From Chara braunii (taxonomy: Eukaryota; Streptophyta; Charophyceae; Charales; Characeae), in contig BFEA01000225.1 of NCBI GenBank assembly GCA_003427395.1, positions 775,571 through 801,752 of the forward strand: DNA of 26,182 nt, in the 5' to 3' direction. Below the pieces are notes generated by a model. The model was given only the letters and a program-made list of their open reading frames with translations, was not told the origin of the DNA and did not search any database. Numbering within the stretch: the stretch's first letter is position 1; the number at the start of each line of letters is the position of its first letter. Shown here piece by piece: positions 9,118-19,815 of the stretch. The translations under genes and the position numbers were made by a program.

Positions 9118-9983
9118 GATACCCCGATGCGGGCAGTCCACTTAGTCCGAGCATGCAAGCCAGGTTCGCCCGTGCACCACAGTCCTTCGCGGCCCCACGT
9201 CAACCTCGCATACCCAGCACCAGGTCGTTTGATCGCCCAACTCTTTACTCACCTTCCGACTCTTGCTTGTTAGCCGATCCTCTCGACCTCGCTAACTCCA
9301 AAATTCATAGAGAGCGAGTTAATCGCGCTTGCAAAATTTATAGCAAGAGTGTTTGCGCGAGATACCTGGGATTGTGCCTGAGTGAGAAGGGAGGAGGAAG
9401 GAAGTATCTACGACTGCATGGCCAGACCGAGTCGTTGGGGGACGTAGCCACACTCCACATATCGATCCGGTCATGCAATCGTTTGGGCCAATAGGACACG
9501 GGAAAAAGTATGCTCGTGTAGGGGCGCAATGAAGATATCAAGGAAGAGAGGATTATGGTTACATTCACGCCGCCAAGAAGAGAATTAAAGTTATACGTAA
9601 GATTAAGGCGCAGAAAAATCAGAGTACAGATCCTGACGCAGCAAAGCGTGTGCAGGCAAGAATCGTTGTGCAGTTGTTGGCAAAATTGCAATGCACCCAA
9701 ATTCCTAGCCTAAAACCTAATTGCAAAAAGAAATTCTGAAAGCTCACGGGGGCTCGACATCAGTTGAAAATTCAAAAAGATATTCCCGCGAGACAATCGT
9801 GTCAAAACTCACATTTCCCACATCAGAAGAGAAAGAAGTTCTGGCAACATTTATCCTCCACGCTCGCTAAGGCGCAGTCAACTACCAATCGTCGTGAGTC
9901 CATACCAGCCTCAATTCCGAAAAGGCGAGGGCATCCATGCAATTCAACGGGCCCCTCTTGATCAACCCCCGAAGTAACCTTGC
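9116..9983 (+). repeat. 0.9 kb dispersed repeat, copy B (MITE empty site)
   Basis: Direct-orientation homologue of 89-982. At its end, TTGC (9980-9983) is followed by GCAGAAAGTCGCACAGTTG, matching GAAGAAAGTCGCCTGGTTG at 1262-1280 downstream of the palindromic element in copy A. It therefore represents the pre-insertion arrangement. No coding capacity is recognised. Confidence 0.85.
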
Positions 9984-10079
9984 GCAGAAAGTCGCACAGT
10001 TGTAGAAAATCGTTCATCAAAGGCATGTTATACCTACATCATGGTGGAGCCTTTCTCTTGGGAGTCGCAATTGTTTTTT

Positions 10080-10769
10080 CCAAGTAGCAACAACAATAAC
10101 AACAATGGCAACTACAATAATAACAACTACGTATTTGAGGCGGATGCTTGGCCCCCCCCCCCAATGTCTGAGATGTCCCCATGGACATCCGCTGTAAGTG
10201 TCCGCTGTCTTCTTCTTTCTCTAGCTCCTCTCGCTCCTTTTGAGGCAACAACAATGACAATGACATCGTCCATTTTATTGTATTTCTGGTCGTTGTTGTC
10301 ATTACAATCGGAATCGGCGGCGCCCTTCTTCTCTTAAATCACAAAGACAATCTCCTCCTCCTCCTCCTCCTCTTCTTCTTCCTTGTTCCTCCTTGCTTTC
10401 CCTTCCCCCCCTTTTTTTTGGTTTGTTTGTCGTACCCCTGCCCCCTCCCTGCCCCACCTCGAGTCAACCGGTCAATCAATCGGCCAACCAACCAATCAAT
10501 CAGTTAAGACCGGCGCATTTGACCTTTTATTCGTCGATTGATTGATTGATTGATTGATTCATTGATTGATCAATTCGTTGATTGATTAACAATGATCAAA
10601 ACCGTATTTTTTTTTTTGGGGGGGGGGTCGTTGTTGTTGTGGTGGTGGTGGTCATGCCTATACAACAATGACAATATCCTCGACTACCCGCTCTTCTTCC
10701 TCCGTCTGCTTTCTCCTCCTCGTTCCTCCTCCTCCTCTTCCTCCTCTTCTTTCATCCTCCTCCGTTCTA

Positions 10770-10772
<3 letters not shown>
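10080..10772. repeat. Simple-sequence-rich block
   Basis: A run of low-complexity tracts: AAC/AAT repeats (10086-10130), C9 (10153-10162), TCC/TTC tracts (10350-10385 and 10695-10760), an (AATC)-type tract (10471-10504), its inverse (GATT)n at 10536-10590, poly-T/poly-G (10607-10627) and GTT/GGT repeats (10629-10652). Long open frames here are by-products of the repeats. No gene is supported. Confidence 0.85.
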
Positions 10773-10804
<32 letters not shown>

Positions 10805-10900
10805 NNNNNNNNNNNNNNNNNNNNNNNNNNNNNNNNNNNNNNNNNNNNNNNNNNNNNNNNNNNNNNNNNNNNNNTTTTTTTTTTTTTTTTTTTTTTTTTT
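10773..10900. other. 70-N assembly gap inside poly-T
   Basis: T32 (10773-10804), 70 unknown bases (10805-10874), then T26 (10875-10900). A long homopolymer was probably not bridged by the assembler. On the minus strand the right half is a poly(A) tail following the segment at 11120-10901. Confidence 0.97.
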
Positions 10901-11120
10901 GCGTTGAAGCTGCCGGTAACCCTGCCCAGGGGTTATGCCCGAGTGGGCACCCGGGCGTGTAACTGGGCATAAGTTGGGTGCCCGGGCGCCCGAAAAAACA
11001 TCCCTGGCCATGGATAATTTGAAGCAATTCCAAGGTTGTAATAACGTTATCAAATATCGACCTCCTTGGACGAAGGTTACCTGGTCTTTTCCTACAAGGT
11101 AAGGAAGGGAAAACACTCAT
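10901..11120 (-). other. Possible poly(A)-tailed retroposed fragment
   Basis: Read on the minus strand, this segment ends directly in a long A run, the layout of a SINE or processed transcript. Near 10938-10995 it contains self-complementary GC-rich blocks: TTATGCCC with GGGCATAA, and GGGCACCCGGGC with GCCCGGGTGCCC-like partners. I cannot see tRNA-type A and B boxes, so I do not call it a SINE. Confidence 0.3.
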
Positions 11121-11322
11121 TTTCTAGTTAGTATCTTTGTTAGTATTTTGTATGAGACATTAAGGAGGGGAGATTGGTCACCAATTCCTTATATCTCCTT
11201 TGTTTCCTTTCTTGTAGAGGACGAATATAATCTCATAGGACATTTGTGGTGAGATCTCTTCTCCTTAAAGGATGTGATTTTACATTTCTAACAAATAAGG
11301 TTCTAGGATTTCTCAATGGCCG

Positions 11323-12420
11323 ACTAACCTGTTCATAAGTAAAGTAGTATAGAAATAGAAACAAATTTATCCTTCTGGTTCCAATATGCCAGTGTGCGTG
11401 GCTCCAGACCAGACTTCCCAATCTTATGGGAACATGTCTTGTCCTTTGTCTGAATCCCCCTTAGAATAAAACAAGGAGAGTTAGAGTCATCCAATCTTAT
11501 GGAATATGTAAAACTCTCTCTCAGAAACCAATAAAACATAAGAAAACCTCAAATGAAGCAAGGCGACCAAGCCATCCAATCTTATAGAAGTCTGCTTGGT
11601 CCCTGAAAAAAGTCAATCGCGAGCAGCCCTTGCAAGTTAGAGCAACTAGACCATCCAATCCCATGGCAACTTGTCTGGTCCTCCATGCATTCAAAAATAA
11701 ACATAGCACTGGGCCTTCGAAACTTATGGGGACTCTCCCAGCCTTTGGTTGACCTAGTCAGACATAAGCAAAACTACCTTTCTCCCACTTTTTCCCCAGA
11801 TGCAACTCCTTTTCACAATCTGCTTTCAGTCAAACAACAAAATTGAAACTGAGCTTGCACAAACATTTTTTTACTTAATTCTAGTTGGTGTCTTGAAAGT
11901 CAAACTTAAAGTCAAGTAGGGATACAAACAATATATTCAGTTAAACTAAAGCAAGAAGTACAAATAGGGTTTATAACTGGGTTTATAGAAGGAGATGAAG
12001 GTTACCTCTCAGTTCCCTGCCTCCAGAACTCCTCCCAAGTTCCGACAGAGCTCTCTCAATCGGTGGGCAGTCTCCCTACAGAGTCTTGATGCGGTCCTAC
12101 GGGTTTACAATCGTGCACGCCGCCTTGCTCTCGTAACCAAGATTAGACTTAGAGTGCGAAGGGCAGAATGAGGGGTTTCGGACGCTCGAGATACGGGAAG
12201 AGGACTAACTCAAGTCCCAGGAGAGGGCCTTGATGTCTTCAGATCCAGAGGGCCCCGCGATGCTGGCAAACACGAGCAGTCGTTGGTCAAATTGAAGTCA
12301 AATCGTCGATTGTTGACCTTCTGACGAGTTTCCAAATCGTAGCATTGACCCTCCTTCAAAGGACTCAACCGCTTTGCAAGGCTCGTGAAGCAAAACACAA
12401 TGGCCATAACTCAAAGTGCA
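11323..12420. repeat. Large inverted repeat, left arm
   Basis: The reverse complement of 18720-19815 aligns here collinearly. Anchors are 11323-11396 with 19745-19815, 11740-11845 with 19300-19400, 12000-12190 with 18950-19140, and 12240-12420 with 18720-18900. In each pair the coordinates sum to about 31,140, so few net indels have accrued. Blocks such as GAGGGCCCCGC, TCTAAGTCTAATC and CCGTAGGACCGCA (as read on either arm) are shared. Divergence is clear but moderate. On the right arm, the sequence GTGACATTTTGGTCC after the shared block could be an LTR end plus leader. The arm has no convincing coding potential. Confidence 0.85.
11407..11741 (-). repeat. Hairpin array, left (conserved loop, variable stems)
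   Basis: Five hairpins share a loop core CCAATC(T/C)(T/C)ATGG on the plus strand, or a decayed form of it. Stems: GACCAGAC/GTCTTGTC (11407-11414/11436-11443, one mismatch); GAGAGTT/AACTCTC (11476-11482/11512-11518); GACCAAGC/GCTTGGTC (11565-11572/11594-11601); ACTAGAC/GTCTGGT (11645-11651/11673-11679, one G-T pair); CTGGG/CCCAG (11709-11713/11737-11741). It is the inverse-oriented counterpart of the array at 19.4-20.06 kb. Confidence 0.8.
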
Positions 12421-14480
12421 GGTTGCGTGTCAGAGACAACACTCTCTCTCGCGCCTTAGTGAAACAATGGTATAGCTTGACTAACCATGTAGCGACAGAG
12501 TGTCCGCTGATACCGACTGTACAACCTTCACCAAGTCCTAGTAAGCGTCCAACTTGCGGCTGGACTTACACTCCTTCGATCGGTATGGTGGGCAGCGCAC
12601 TGACCAATAGATAGGCCTCCAACTCCGCAGCTTCCCTCAAGCTATGTCATACGACAGTGAAACATGTGCCGACCAGTAGGTAAGTCTGCAAATCTCGACA
12701 AAGTGCTACAATACGCAGTGCAGAACCTCGCAGCAGGGTACAACAACCACAGCAGGTTGCTCACCAAGTCACCACAGCAATTACTTCTGCCCTTGGCAAC
12801 TGCAGCACCATCCCACCAGCCATGCAACATCTGGTTTCTGATTGTACGTTCGCAGAGACCCCTTCGGTTGAAGACAGTAACAATGTTCAGCCTACAACAA
12901 TAAATTTCATATGATGACCAACAACAATAATTAATCTTGATTTCGCCGCTATCATGAAGCTCATCCAAACTAACAGAAGTCTTTTGTAGCCTTCAACGGA
13001 CAACAACCCCTTTAATTGTTGCTCACTGCCATCGTATAGTCGTCCGCCTAAGCAGCTCTACAACAACCTGCTCAGTGCCACGATGACATACCTCTACACG
13101 ACGGACACCAAGCTTGCCCATATGCATGAAGCCGATGAAGGTTGAGACCAAAAACCTCTTGAATGCCACTCGAGTGCCTTGCCAACCGAGCCAATCTGCC
13201 AAATTTCAATTCTCATCTGCAGTTTGAAAGTTCCTCGCACCAAACCCGCCAACTTACTGGCTTGCAAAATGAGATGGAATCTGCCTCTACAGCATGACAA
13301 TATACACAGTTTTTCATCCACACATGTTACCTTCATCGATACAGCAGGCAACACACTGGTCAACAAGTCTTCAACCCCGTGGCTGACCTCACGCCCGTTC
13401 CAACTATAGGATGAGCAAAATCATAATGAATCTTCTACTAGAACGCGGAGCTATGTAGCGAGATGTTGCTCTTCCCGACTTCTTTTGCTAGAAGACTGTG
13501 TAGATCGGCACCGTGGCTCGACTTTCAGTTCACCCCGCAACGCCTCTTTGTCGACCAGGTACGTGCTATTTTCCCCCTCTCCTCACTATCACGCACCTAC
13601 CTCATCATACAGTCGTCCCGTTGCCCGCCATGCATGTAGAAATTGAGAGTTGTCACTTTCGTCGTTAGGATAAACAAAATTGAATGAATCTTCCTCTATA
13701 AACAAAATCGAATGAATCATACAGTCGTCCCTCACGTGCAGCCTCGCAGCCTCGCAGCCCCGAATCTAACTACTAACTTTTTAATCCTAATCCACCATCG
13801 GATTCGCAGTTCCTCAAAACGCCCGGCTAACACTCTAATTCGATCGATTTCATAAAGAATCGAGTGAAATCTCAATTTATATTCCCATCACCTCTCCTTA
13901 TTCGCGCACCATTATTCCTTACTAACTTGTATTCTACTAATTCAACAACCAAACTAACAATATCAACGAAATTGCTTCACCCCTAAACATTGGATTCGGC
14001 TTTAGTGTTGCCGAAATCCGTCAAGAAACGAGATTACACGATCTATTCTTTAACCCCATCGCCACCTTCACGCATATCCTTTTCTTCTTACTCCAAATCT
14101 ACTAATGCAACACTCAAACTAACTTTACCATCTAACTCACCCGACCCTAAAATGTCAGACTAACATTTTCCCTTATCCGATTCCATTGAGAATCGATCAA
14201 AATACATAACCCTGTTCGCTATGACCATCTGCTCCTGCCCGACTCCCGCTATCTCTCTCTCGAGTTCGTGTTGATGTCAACCTCCTTCGTACCACTCGAT
14301 TTAGCGCAGTTTGGTCTTACCGAGCAGAATACCGAGAATATGAGTGCTAGGAAACGAAGAAAAAAAACTACTCGGTTTTACTCATCCGCGCCTTCTCAGC
14401 TAAGGTTAAAGGCTCTCCCCCCTCTCTAAACGCAACTTTCCTATTCCCCCATCTAGATACATATCGAGCAGGCCGCAATC
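12421..14480. other. Inner left flank of the inverted repeat
   Basis: No gene is recognised. CAG/CAA-rich stretches at 12700-12810 echo the glutamine-type repeats of the right arm. The block 13378-13450 (GTGGCTGACCTCACG ... ATGAATCTTCT) matches the reverse complement of 17460-17525. Small hairpins include GGATTCGG/CCGAAATCC (13990-14020) and CGATTC/GAATCG near 14180-14200. It is AT- and C-rich, with many stops in all frames. Confidence 0.5.
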
Positions 14481-16150
14481 AAAACCCCTGGTACTCCCTA
14501 TAACCATTCGTTTTTGATAGCTGGTGGTTGGGAGCACCGGGGTCTACTAAAAGTACGAATGGCACAAACACGTGCGGCCTATATTTGGTCATCATTGTAG
14601 TTGTAACCCCTTAATGAATAGGGGTTACGGGCTTACTGAGCAACCCTGCCGCATGAGCCTAGGCGAATGGGTCCCGTATGGGCGGCCCTGCTGGATACTA
14701 CAACTGCGCACCTCCTACTGTGCCCGCCGCCCGGGGCCGTTCTTCCTTGGCACAGCTTGTCACCTTACGGGTCTTTGCGGCTCGCATACTTAGCCTCTCA
14801 CAGCAAACAGCCGATGGGCCGACAGGGCATCCGTAGGTAGCCTCGTCGCTCAAGCTTCCTCTGCCTCGTAACCCGGTCTTACTCCCACCCTGGTCCGTAT
14901 TTCACCAACTTACGGGTGCGCTGACCATTCCAACTCCCGTCGGCCCCGACACCACCCTCGGTGCCCAAACAAGTGTCAATCCCATAAGAATGCAGGACCA
15001 GAAATAAAAGACTAAGAGGATAACAAAAGATAAAGGCAAAAATAATTACATAAGTAAAGAAATGAGAGGAGAAAAAAAACCTTTCTTATCTGCGGTCACG
15101 CCGAAATGAATAAAAACCGAGGGTAATAGCCTTATTGGGCCTTCAACCTTTTGGCCCTCCTTCGCTCTACCCCAACGCTCCTATACCGCCGCTCGCTGGC
15201 CTCGATCCCTGAATCTCCCGAATGAAAGTTCAATACTGTAACCAATCGTGATAGGGTCCCAGGCTGAACCTTTTACCAGCGGACAGTGCCGGATACCTAT
15301 GTAAGCGAATAATCACGTTGTCGGTGCGAATACCCTGACAAGGGTATCCGACCTAGTTTTGCAAATGACAGGAAGTGAGTTTCAAAGTCTAAGTATGCCA
15401 CGCGAATCGCGGCTAACTCTGTTGGGTTACACTAATAGGATGGTTGACTAGAGAAGAGCATGAGTGGGCGCGCAGTCTTAAGGCGCGAGTGTGATTCCTC
15501 CGCTTGATTAGGCAGTCGGCTTAGTTGGCCGACCCATGCTTAGTTAGAAGAAGGGGTGAGGGCCATGTTACTTTCCTGGGCCTGGGGGCTGTGCAACACC
15601 ACTTTATAGGGGATTCTGCACGGGCTGGTACCAGGCTTGGGCTTAGCCCTATAGGTTACCGTACCAGACTTATACGGCGAGGGTACGGGGATCGAAGCCA
15701 GCGGACGACGACATAGGAACTGTGGAGTGCTGAAGGAGCTGAGGGGTTGAGGGTCCCGCGAGACTATCCCCCTTAAGTTTTGTTGGGGGAGTCCCGGTAG
15801 CGGCCCGCTTGCCGACTGCTGGTTTGATATATCTGTTTTTGTTAAATTTAGTATTATTTATGCTATCGCTTTTTATCCGTTATTTTGTGTATTTTATTTT
15901 TAGGGCATGATCCTTGGACCTCGTTTTACCTGTGTGGGGTACCTTCGGGTACCTGAACCTGTGGTCGGGGTCGGAGGTCATACCTGCCAGGGACTGGGAC
16001 GGCCGGGGTTAAAATAGCAGATGCTATAGCTGGCGGGTCAGGGTCATAGCTGTCACTACCTAGATGAGTCAGAGTTATAACGGTCGCCGTCTGAATGGTC
16101 GGGGTTCTAGCTGTTTAATACCGAAAGGCCAAGTCAACGGCCTTTCGGAG
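14481..16150. other. Hairpin-rich central block of the inverted structure
   Basis: This non-coding interval, around the symmetry axis (~15.57 kb), contains several exact short hairpins: CCCCTGGTACTCCC with GGGAGCACCGGGG (about 14490-14555, imperfect); GTAACCCC/GGGGTTAC (14603-14628); ATACCCT/AGGGTAT (15330-15347); GTCGGC/GCCGAC (15515-15533); GGTACC-TTCG-GGTACC (15938-15953); and CCGAAAGGCC/GGCCTTTCGG (16121-16148). I did not find that the two halves of this block are complementary to each other. No rRNA, tRNA or group II intron core is recognised. Confidence 0.6.
16121..16148. other. Perfect 10-bp stem hairpin
   Basis: CCGAAAGGCC, an 8-nt spacer, then GGCCTTTCGG. It is the strongest single hairpin of the central block. 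There is no T-run after it, so a Pol III or rho-independent-type terminator is not indicated. Confidence 0.9.
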
Positions 16151-16930
16151 GTGACCGTCCGAGGACAGTCCCAGAATGGGCTATCGAAGGCCGCCCAGAA
16201 CCCTCGGCCGGGCTAAGGCTGCTGGGCTGACAGTCAAATTTGCCCGTGCGGAGTCAGCGGTACCCAGTTGTAGCCCTCAAGACCAGTCAACAAGTACTGG
16301 GTGGGACTGGGCGCACTGGGGCTCGGGGACGAGGGCAGACCAACAGGTTGCAGAAGTATAAATCGAGAGGCAGTGTGCATCCAATCATTCATTCCGGCGT
16401 AATCCATGCGAAAGCACTATTCTAGCGCCTGGTGCGAGATGGTGTGCAGAGGGCCCGGAGAACACAGTGGGCGATGGCGGAGCCAGGCGGAGGGGACCAC
16501 GAATGGTAAGGCAGGCATCGGTGTGACGGCCGCCGAGGCGGTAGGGCGAGGCAGACGGAGGGAGGCTGAACTCTGGTGGGGAGCTGAGTCGGATGCATGT
16601 GGAGAAAGGGGGGGTATTAAGCCTGGATGGCGGGTTCGACCGGGTTGCGGTAGGCAGCAGCAAGCAGAGTGGGAGGAGTGCGAGCGATGTTCAGCACGGA
16701 TGAACCCGGCGGACAAAACGTGCGAGGTGCATTCACGCTGGAGGACAGGAGTGGTGGAACAGTGGGCTAAGGCACAGGGCAGGCAACGAGGAGACAGACC
16801 AGAACAGAGCCATCAGAAGGAAGACGAACGTTACGAAGGAAAGTAAGTTGGGGATCGAATCTGGACGGAGAGCCGCGCCGGGTGCACGTACAGGGAGGCA
16901 GAGAACTCAGAAATGGCAAGAGGGAGGACT
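16151..16930. other. GC-rich non-coding stretch
   Basis: Purine-rich on the plus strand, with overlapping open frames on both strands that share no protein-like features. I see no domain, intron structure or repeat with a partner elsewhere in the window. Confidence 0.5.
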
Positions 16931-17190
16931 GGTCGCGCACCCGACTCATAACAGAATCGGGCGCAGAAAGAGGCGATCCGGGGGTTTTCGGGGCGGGCGA
17001 CCCCGGATCTAGAGTCAAATTAGTATGAGAGTTAGTATTAGAGGAGTTAGGAAGGAGAAGTAGGGCGTGAGCTATGGCGACTAGGAAGAGCGGGAACGAG
17101 GAGAATGAAATCTGCATAACTCGCCCGGTCCTCGACAAAAACGAGTGAGTGAAAATCGGACTCTGGGGTTTCCGGGTCGGGCGAATCCGA
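16931..17190. repeat. Second small hairpin family
   Basis: Two hairpins share a loop of the form GGGGTTT(T/C)CGGG(G/T)CGGGCGA but have different stems: GATCCGGGG/CCCCGGATC (16975-16983/17001-17009, perfect) and TCGGACTC/GAATCCGA (17156-17163/17183-17190, one mismatch). A third hairpin without that loop lies at about 16934-16964 (GCGCACCCGACTC against AGAATCGGGCGC). The left flank at 14143-14160 (TCACCCGACCCTAAAAT) resembles the inverse of the loop. Confidence 0.6.
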
Positions 17191-18570
17191 CTATGTGGTT
17201 GGATTGACCAGAAATTGGGTGGTTTTACTGCTACATGAGAAGAAGGCTGCGCGGACATGGAGATATGGTGGGGACGGGAAGAAAGCACCTCGCACGATAA
17301 TTGACAAAAATAACTCTATGAAGAGATGGGCTGACGAATCTTCCTTTTGGTGCCGCACGTCCGACTGTAAGCCTAGGTTGGCGAGGGAGTGAACGAATTT
17401 TGGTGGCCAATATGCGTAAGCTGCGCCCAGAAAGGGAGGGTGGCAAGGTGTTAGTGCACCTATCCTCGTTTTAGCAGAAGATTCACTGGCTTTCTTTTTG
17501 GAGCAGCGTGAGGTCGGCCACAAGGTCTGGAGACTTACCTGTTAGCCGGGGTTTGGGGGATCCTATTAGTGGGAGTGGCGATAGGCTTGTCGAGGAGTTA
17601 ATCGTGTGGGGCTCGGAGCACTCCTTGCGGTAGTCGGGATCTCCTGCGATTCCTCATCTATCGTACTCCTCGTCAACAACGTGATCCTAGTGCAGCCAGT
17701 GGGTGTGAGCATGAGATTTGGTTACTGTGCAAAATACTAGCGAAGGTTGGATTGAACCTGGCCCGGGTTTCTGGCCGGGTGCATCGAAGAAGGGATGGGC
17801 AGTATGCTGGGAAATTCGGAGAGGTAGGAGAGAGAGGTTAAGGCTAGGAGGTGACTATTAGAAACAGAAGGAGGAGCGTCGAAACTGCGGTTGTTTATGT
17901 TTCGACATGTGACTATGTGCAAGTAGCTCGCCTCCACGTTTCACATATTGTTGCCTGGTTGTGACGATCGGAGGTTATGTGCTAGCCTACTAGCTGGTGT
18001 GCAGTCCATCTCGATTGGCCGGAATAGCAGAGGAAAACGGATGAGAAGCTAAGATTCACTTACTGACCATTGCAGGGACCAACTATCAAAACGGGGCTGT
18101 AACAGGTCTACTGTGGAAACTGCGGGTCTGTCCTCAGATCGGTATATCCATCGTCCCACCAGCCTGTGTGGTAACAGACCAGCTGTGAGGTGTGGGCCCG
18201 GGTGCTGGCAGATGCACTAGTCATCCGCTGAATAAAAGTAGCCAAAGGCAAGTTGTAACGTTGTGAGATCGTTTATAGCTAAAGACACGTGGGATTGTAA
18301 GCTGAGAGGAGGGGGAGTCGTCGGGGAGCCAACGACTGTTGCTGTTTCTGATTATGCGCAGCTCCTGCTGCTGTTGACGATGCACTAAACTGCTGTTGAG
18401 CACCATGCGCGAACTGCTGCCTACTCGTTGACCGCTGCACACTATTATTGCTGTCATTTTTTACGGACACAACTGTTGCTTCTGATCGACTGTACGTAGC
18501 TGTTGTGTTCGTTGGCTAGGCATGAACCGCTATTACTGGTGATTGACTAGGCACAGGCTGCTGCTGGAGA
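17191..18570. other. Inner right flank of the inverted repeat
   Basis: The reverse complement of 17460-17525 matches 13378-13450 of the left flank. A minus-strand open frame (17523-17191, 110 codons) covers that block but resembles nothing I know. A Gln/Ser/Asn-rich minus-strand frame (18470-18279) is encoded by CAG/CAA runs, possibly a low-complexity part of a Gag-like protein. No complete gene is seen. Confidence 0.45.
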
Positions 18571-18712
18571 CTGCTGTTGTTGCTATTGACCGCCGCTGTG
18601 TACTGCCGCTGCTGGAGACAGCTGTTGTTGCTGTTGACCATCGCTGTGTACTGCTGTTGCTGGTGACTGTTGTTGTTGCTGCTGACCGCCGCTGAGTACT
18701 GCTACTGTGTTT
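18571..18712 (-). repeat. 48-bp tandem repeat, Gln/Ala/Ser-coding type
   Basis: Three units start at 18571, 18619 and 18667, exactly 48 bp (16 codons) apart. They are composed of CTGTTGTTGCT, GACC(G/A)(C/T)CGCTG and TACTGC blocks. On the minus strand they read as CAG/CAA-rich codons. The exact multiple of three suggests expansion inside a former coding frame. Confidence 0.85.
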
Positions 18713-18719
18713 ATGAATT

Positions 18720-19815
18720 GTTAGACGCTGTTATGCGGCCGCGACTAGGCTGAGGAGAGGAGTTGAGCCTTCGGGAGGTAATCAGATTGGACAAGTAGGG
18801 GGTTAGTGCTGCGATTTTGGAGATCGTCAGAGGATTGATTTCGACAATCAAGTTCAGAAGAGGACCAAAATGTCACAGTGGCTGCCATTGCGGGGCCCTC
18901 AGACGCATGAAGGTATCAAGACCCTCTCCTGAGAGTTGAGTTGTCCCCTTCTTGTATCTCGAGAGTATGAAACCCCTATATTCTGCCTTTCTTACTCTAA
19001 GTCTAATCCAGTTCTGAGAGGAAGGCGGCAGGCGGGATTGCAACCCGTAGGACCGCAACAAGACTCTGTGGGGAGTCCACCCACCGATTGCGGGAGCTCT
19101 GCCGGAACCTAGGCGAGGTTCTGGAGGCAGGGAACCATCAGGTAATCCACCTCTATCTATATAACTCACTACACCCATGTTTGCATATCCCCCTGTAGTT
19201 TGATTGGTGTATGCATGTCTGTCCCTATGATTTTTGCTTTCTCTTCAGGACATAACCAAACTAAGTAAAGGAACGCATGTATAATGTCATTTCCAGCTTC
19301 TTTGCCTGATTGAAAGCAGATTGTGGGGTTGCATCTGGGGGAAGGGTGAGAGAAAGGTTGTATTGCATGAAGGTTGACCGGGTCAACCGAAGGCTAGACC
19401 AATTCCATAAGTTTGAGAAGAACCAGTGCTATGTTTTATTTTGGATTGCCTAGAGGACCGAACACGTTCCATAAGTTTGGGTGGTCTGGTTGCTTTGACT
19501 TGTGAGAGCTGAATGTGATTGTATTTTCAAGGACAAAGCATGTTCCATAAGTTTGGGTGGCTTGGTCACCTTGTTTACTTTGGGTTTTTGTTAGTTTCTT
19601 TAGTTCCTGAACGAGGGGGTCTGAGCATGTTCCATAAGTTTGGGTGGCTCAGCCTCTTCCTGATTTGGTTTTTGGAAGAAATGAATCAGGTTGAGGACCA
19701 AGACATGTTCCATAAGTTTGGGTGGTCTTGGTCCAACGCCTCGCACATGCTGGAACCAGAAGGTTATAACTTGGTTGTACTCTATTATTATGTTATCTAT
19801 GAACAGGCTAGTCAG
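18720..19815. repeat. Large inverted repeat, right arm
   Basis: The reverse complement aligns with 11323-12420 over its full length. On the minus strand the order is hairpin array, then AT-rich part, then GC-rich conserved part (19140-18880), then GTGACATTTTGGTCC (about 18871-18857). This could be an LTR followed by leader, making the two arms two convergent 5' ends of one retroelement family. No second LTR is visible for either. An alternative is one long-TIR element. Confidence 0.85.

Noticed and set aside
89-9983. The direct 0.9 kb repeats as LTRs of the minus-strand Ty3/gypsy element
   Set aside because: They bracket the element, but there are no TG...CA termini, no primer-binding site or polypurine tract at the inner edges, both begin at a CT tract, and about 1 kb of unexplained sequence lies inside each end.
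10592-11120. Open frames of 79-152 codons through poly-T and the gap
   Set aside because: They are created by homopolymers, TCC repeats and unknown bases.
14560-15000. GC-rich hairpin sequence as an rRNA, tRNA or group II intron fragment
   Set aside because: I could not identify conserved rRNA helices, a tRNA cloverleaf or an intron domain V.
16385-17288. Overlapping frames of 90-173 codons on both strands
   Set aside because: GC-rich composition alone gives long frames; no motif, and several frames overlap each other.
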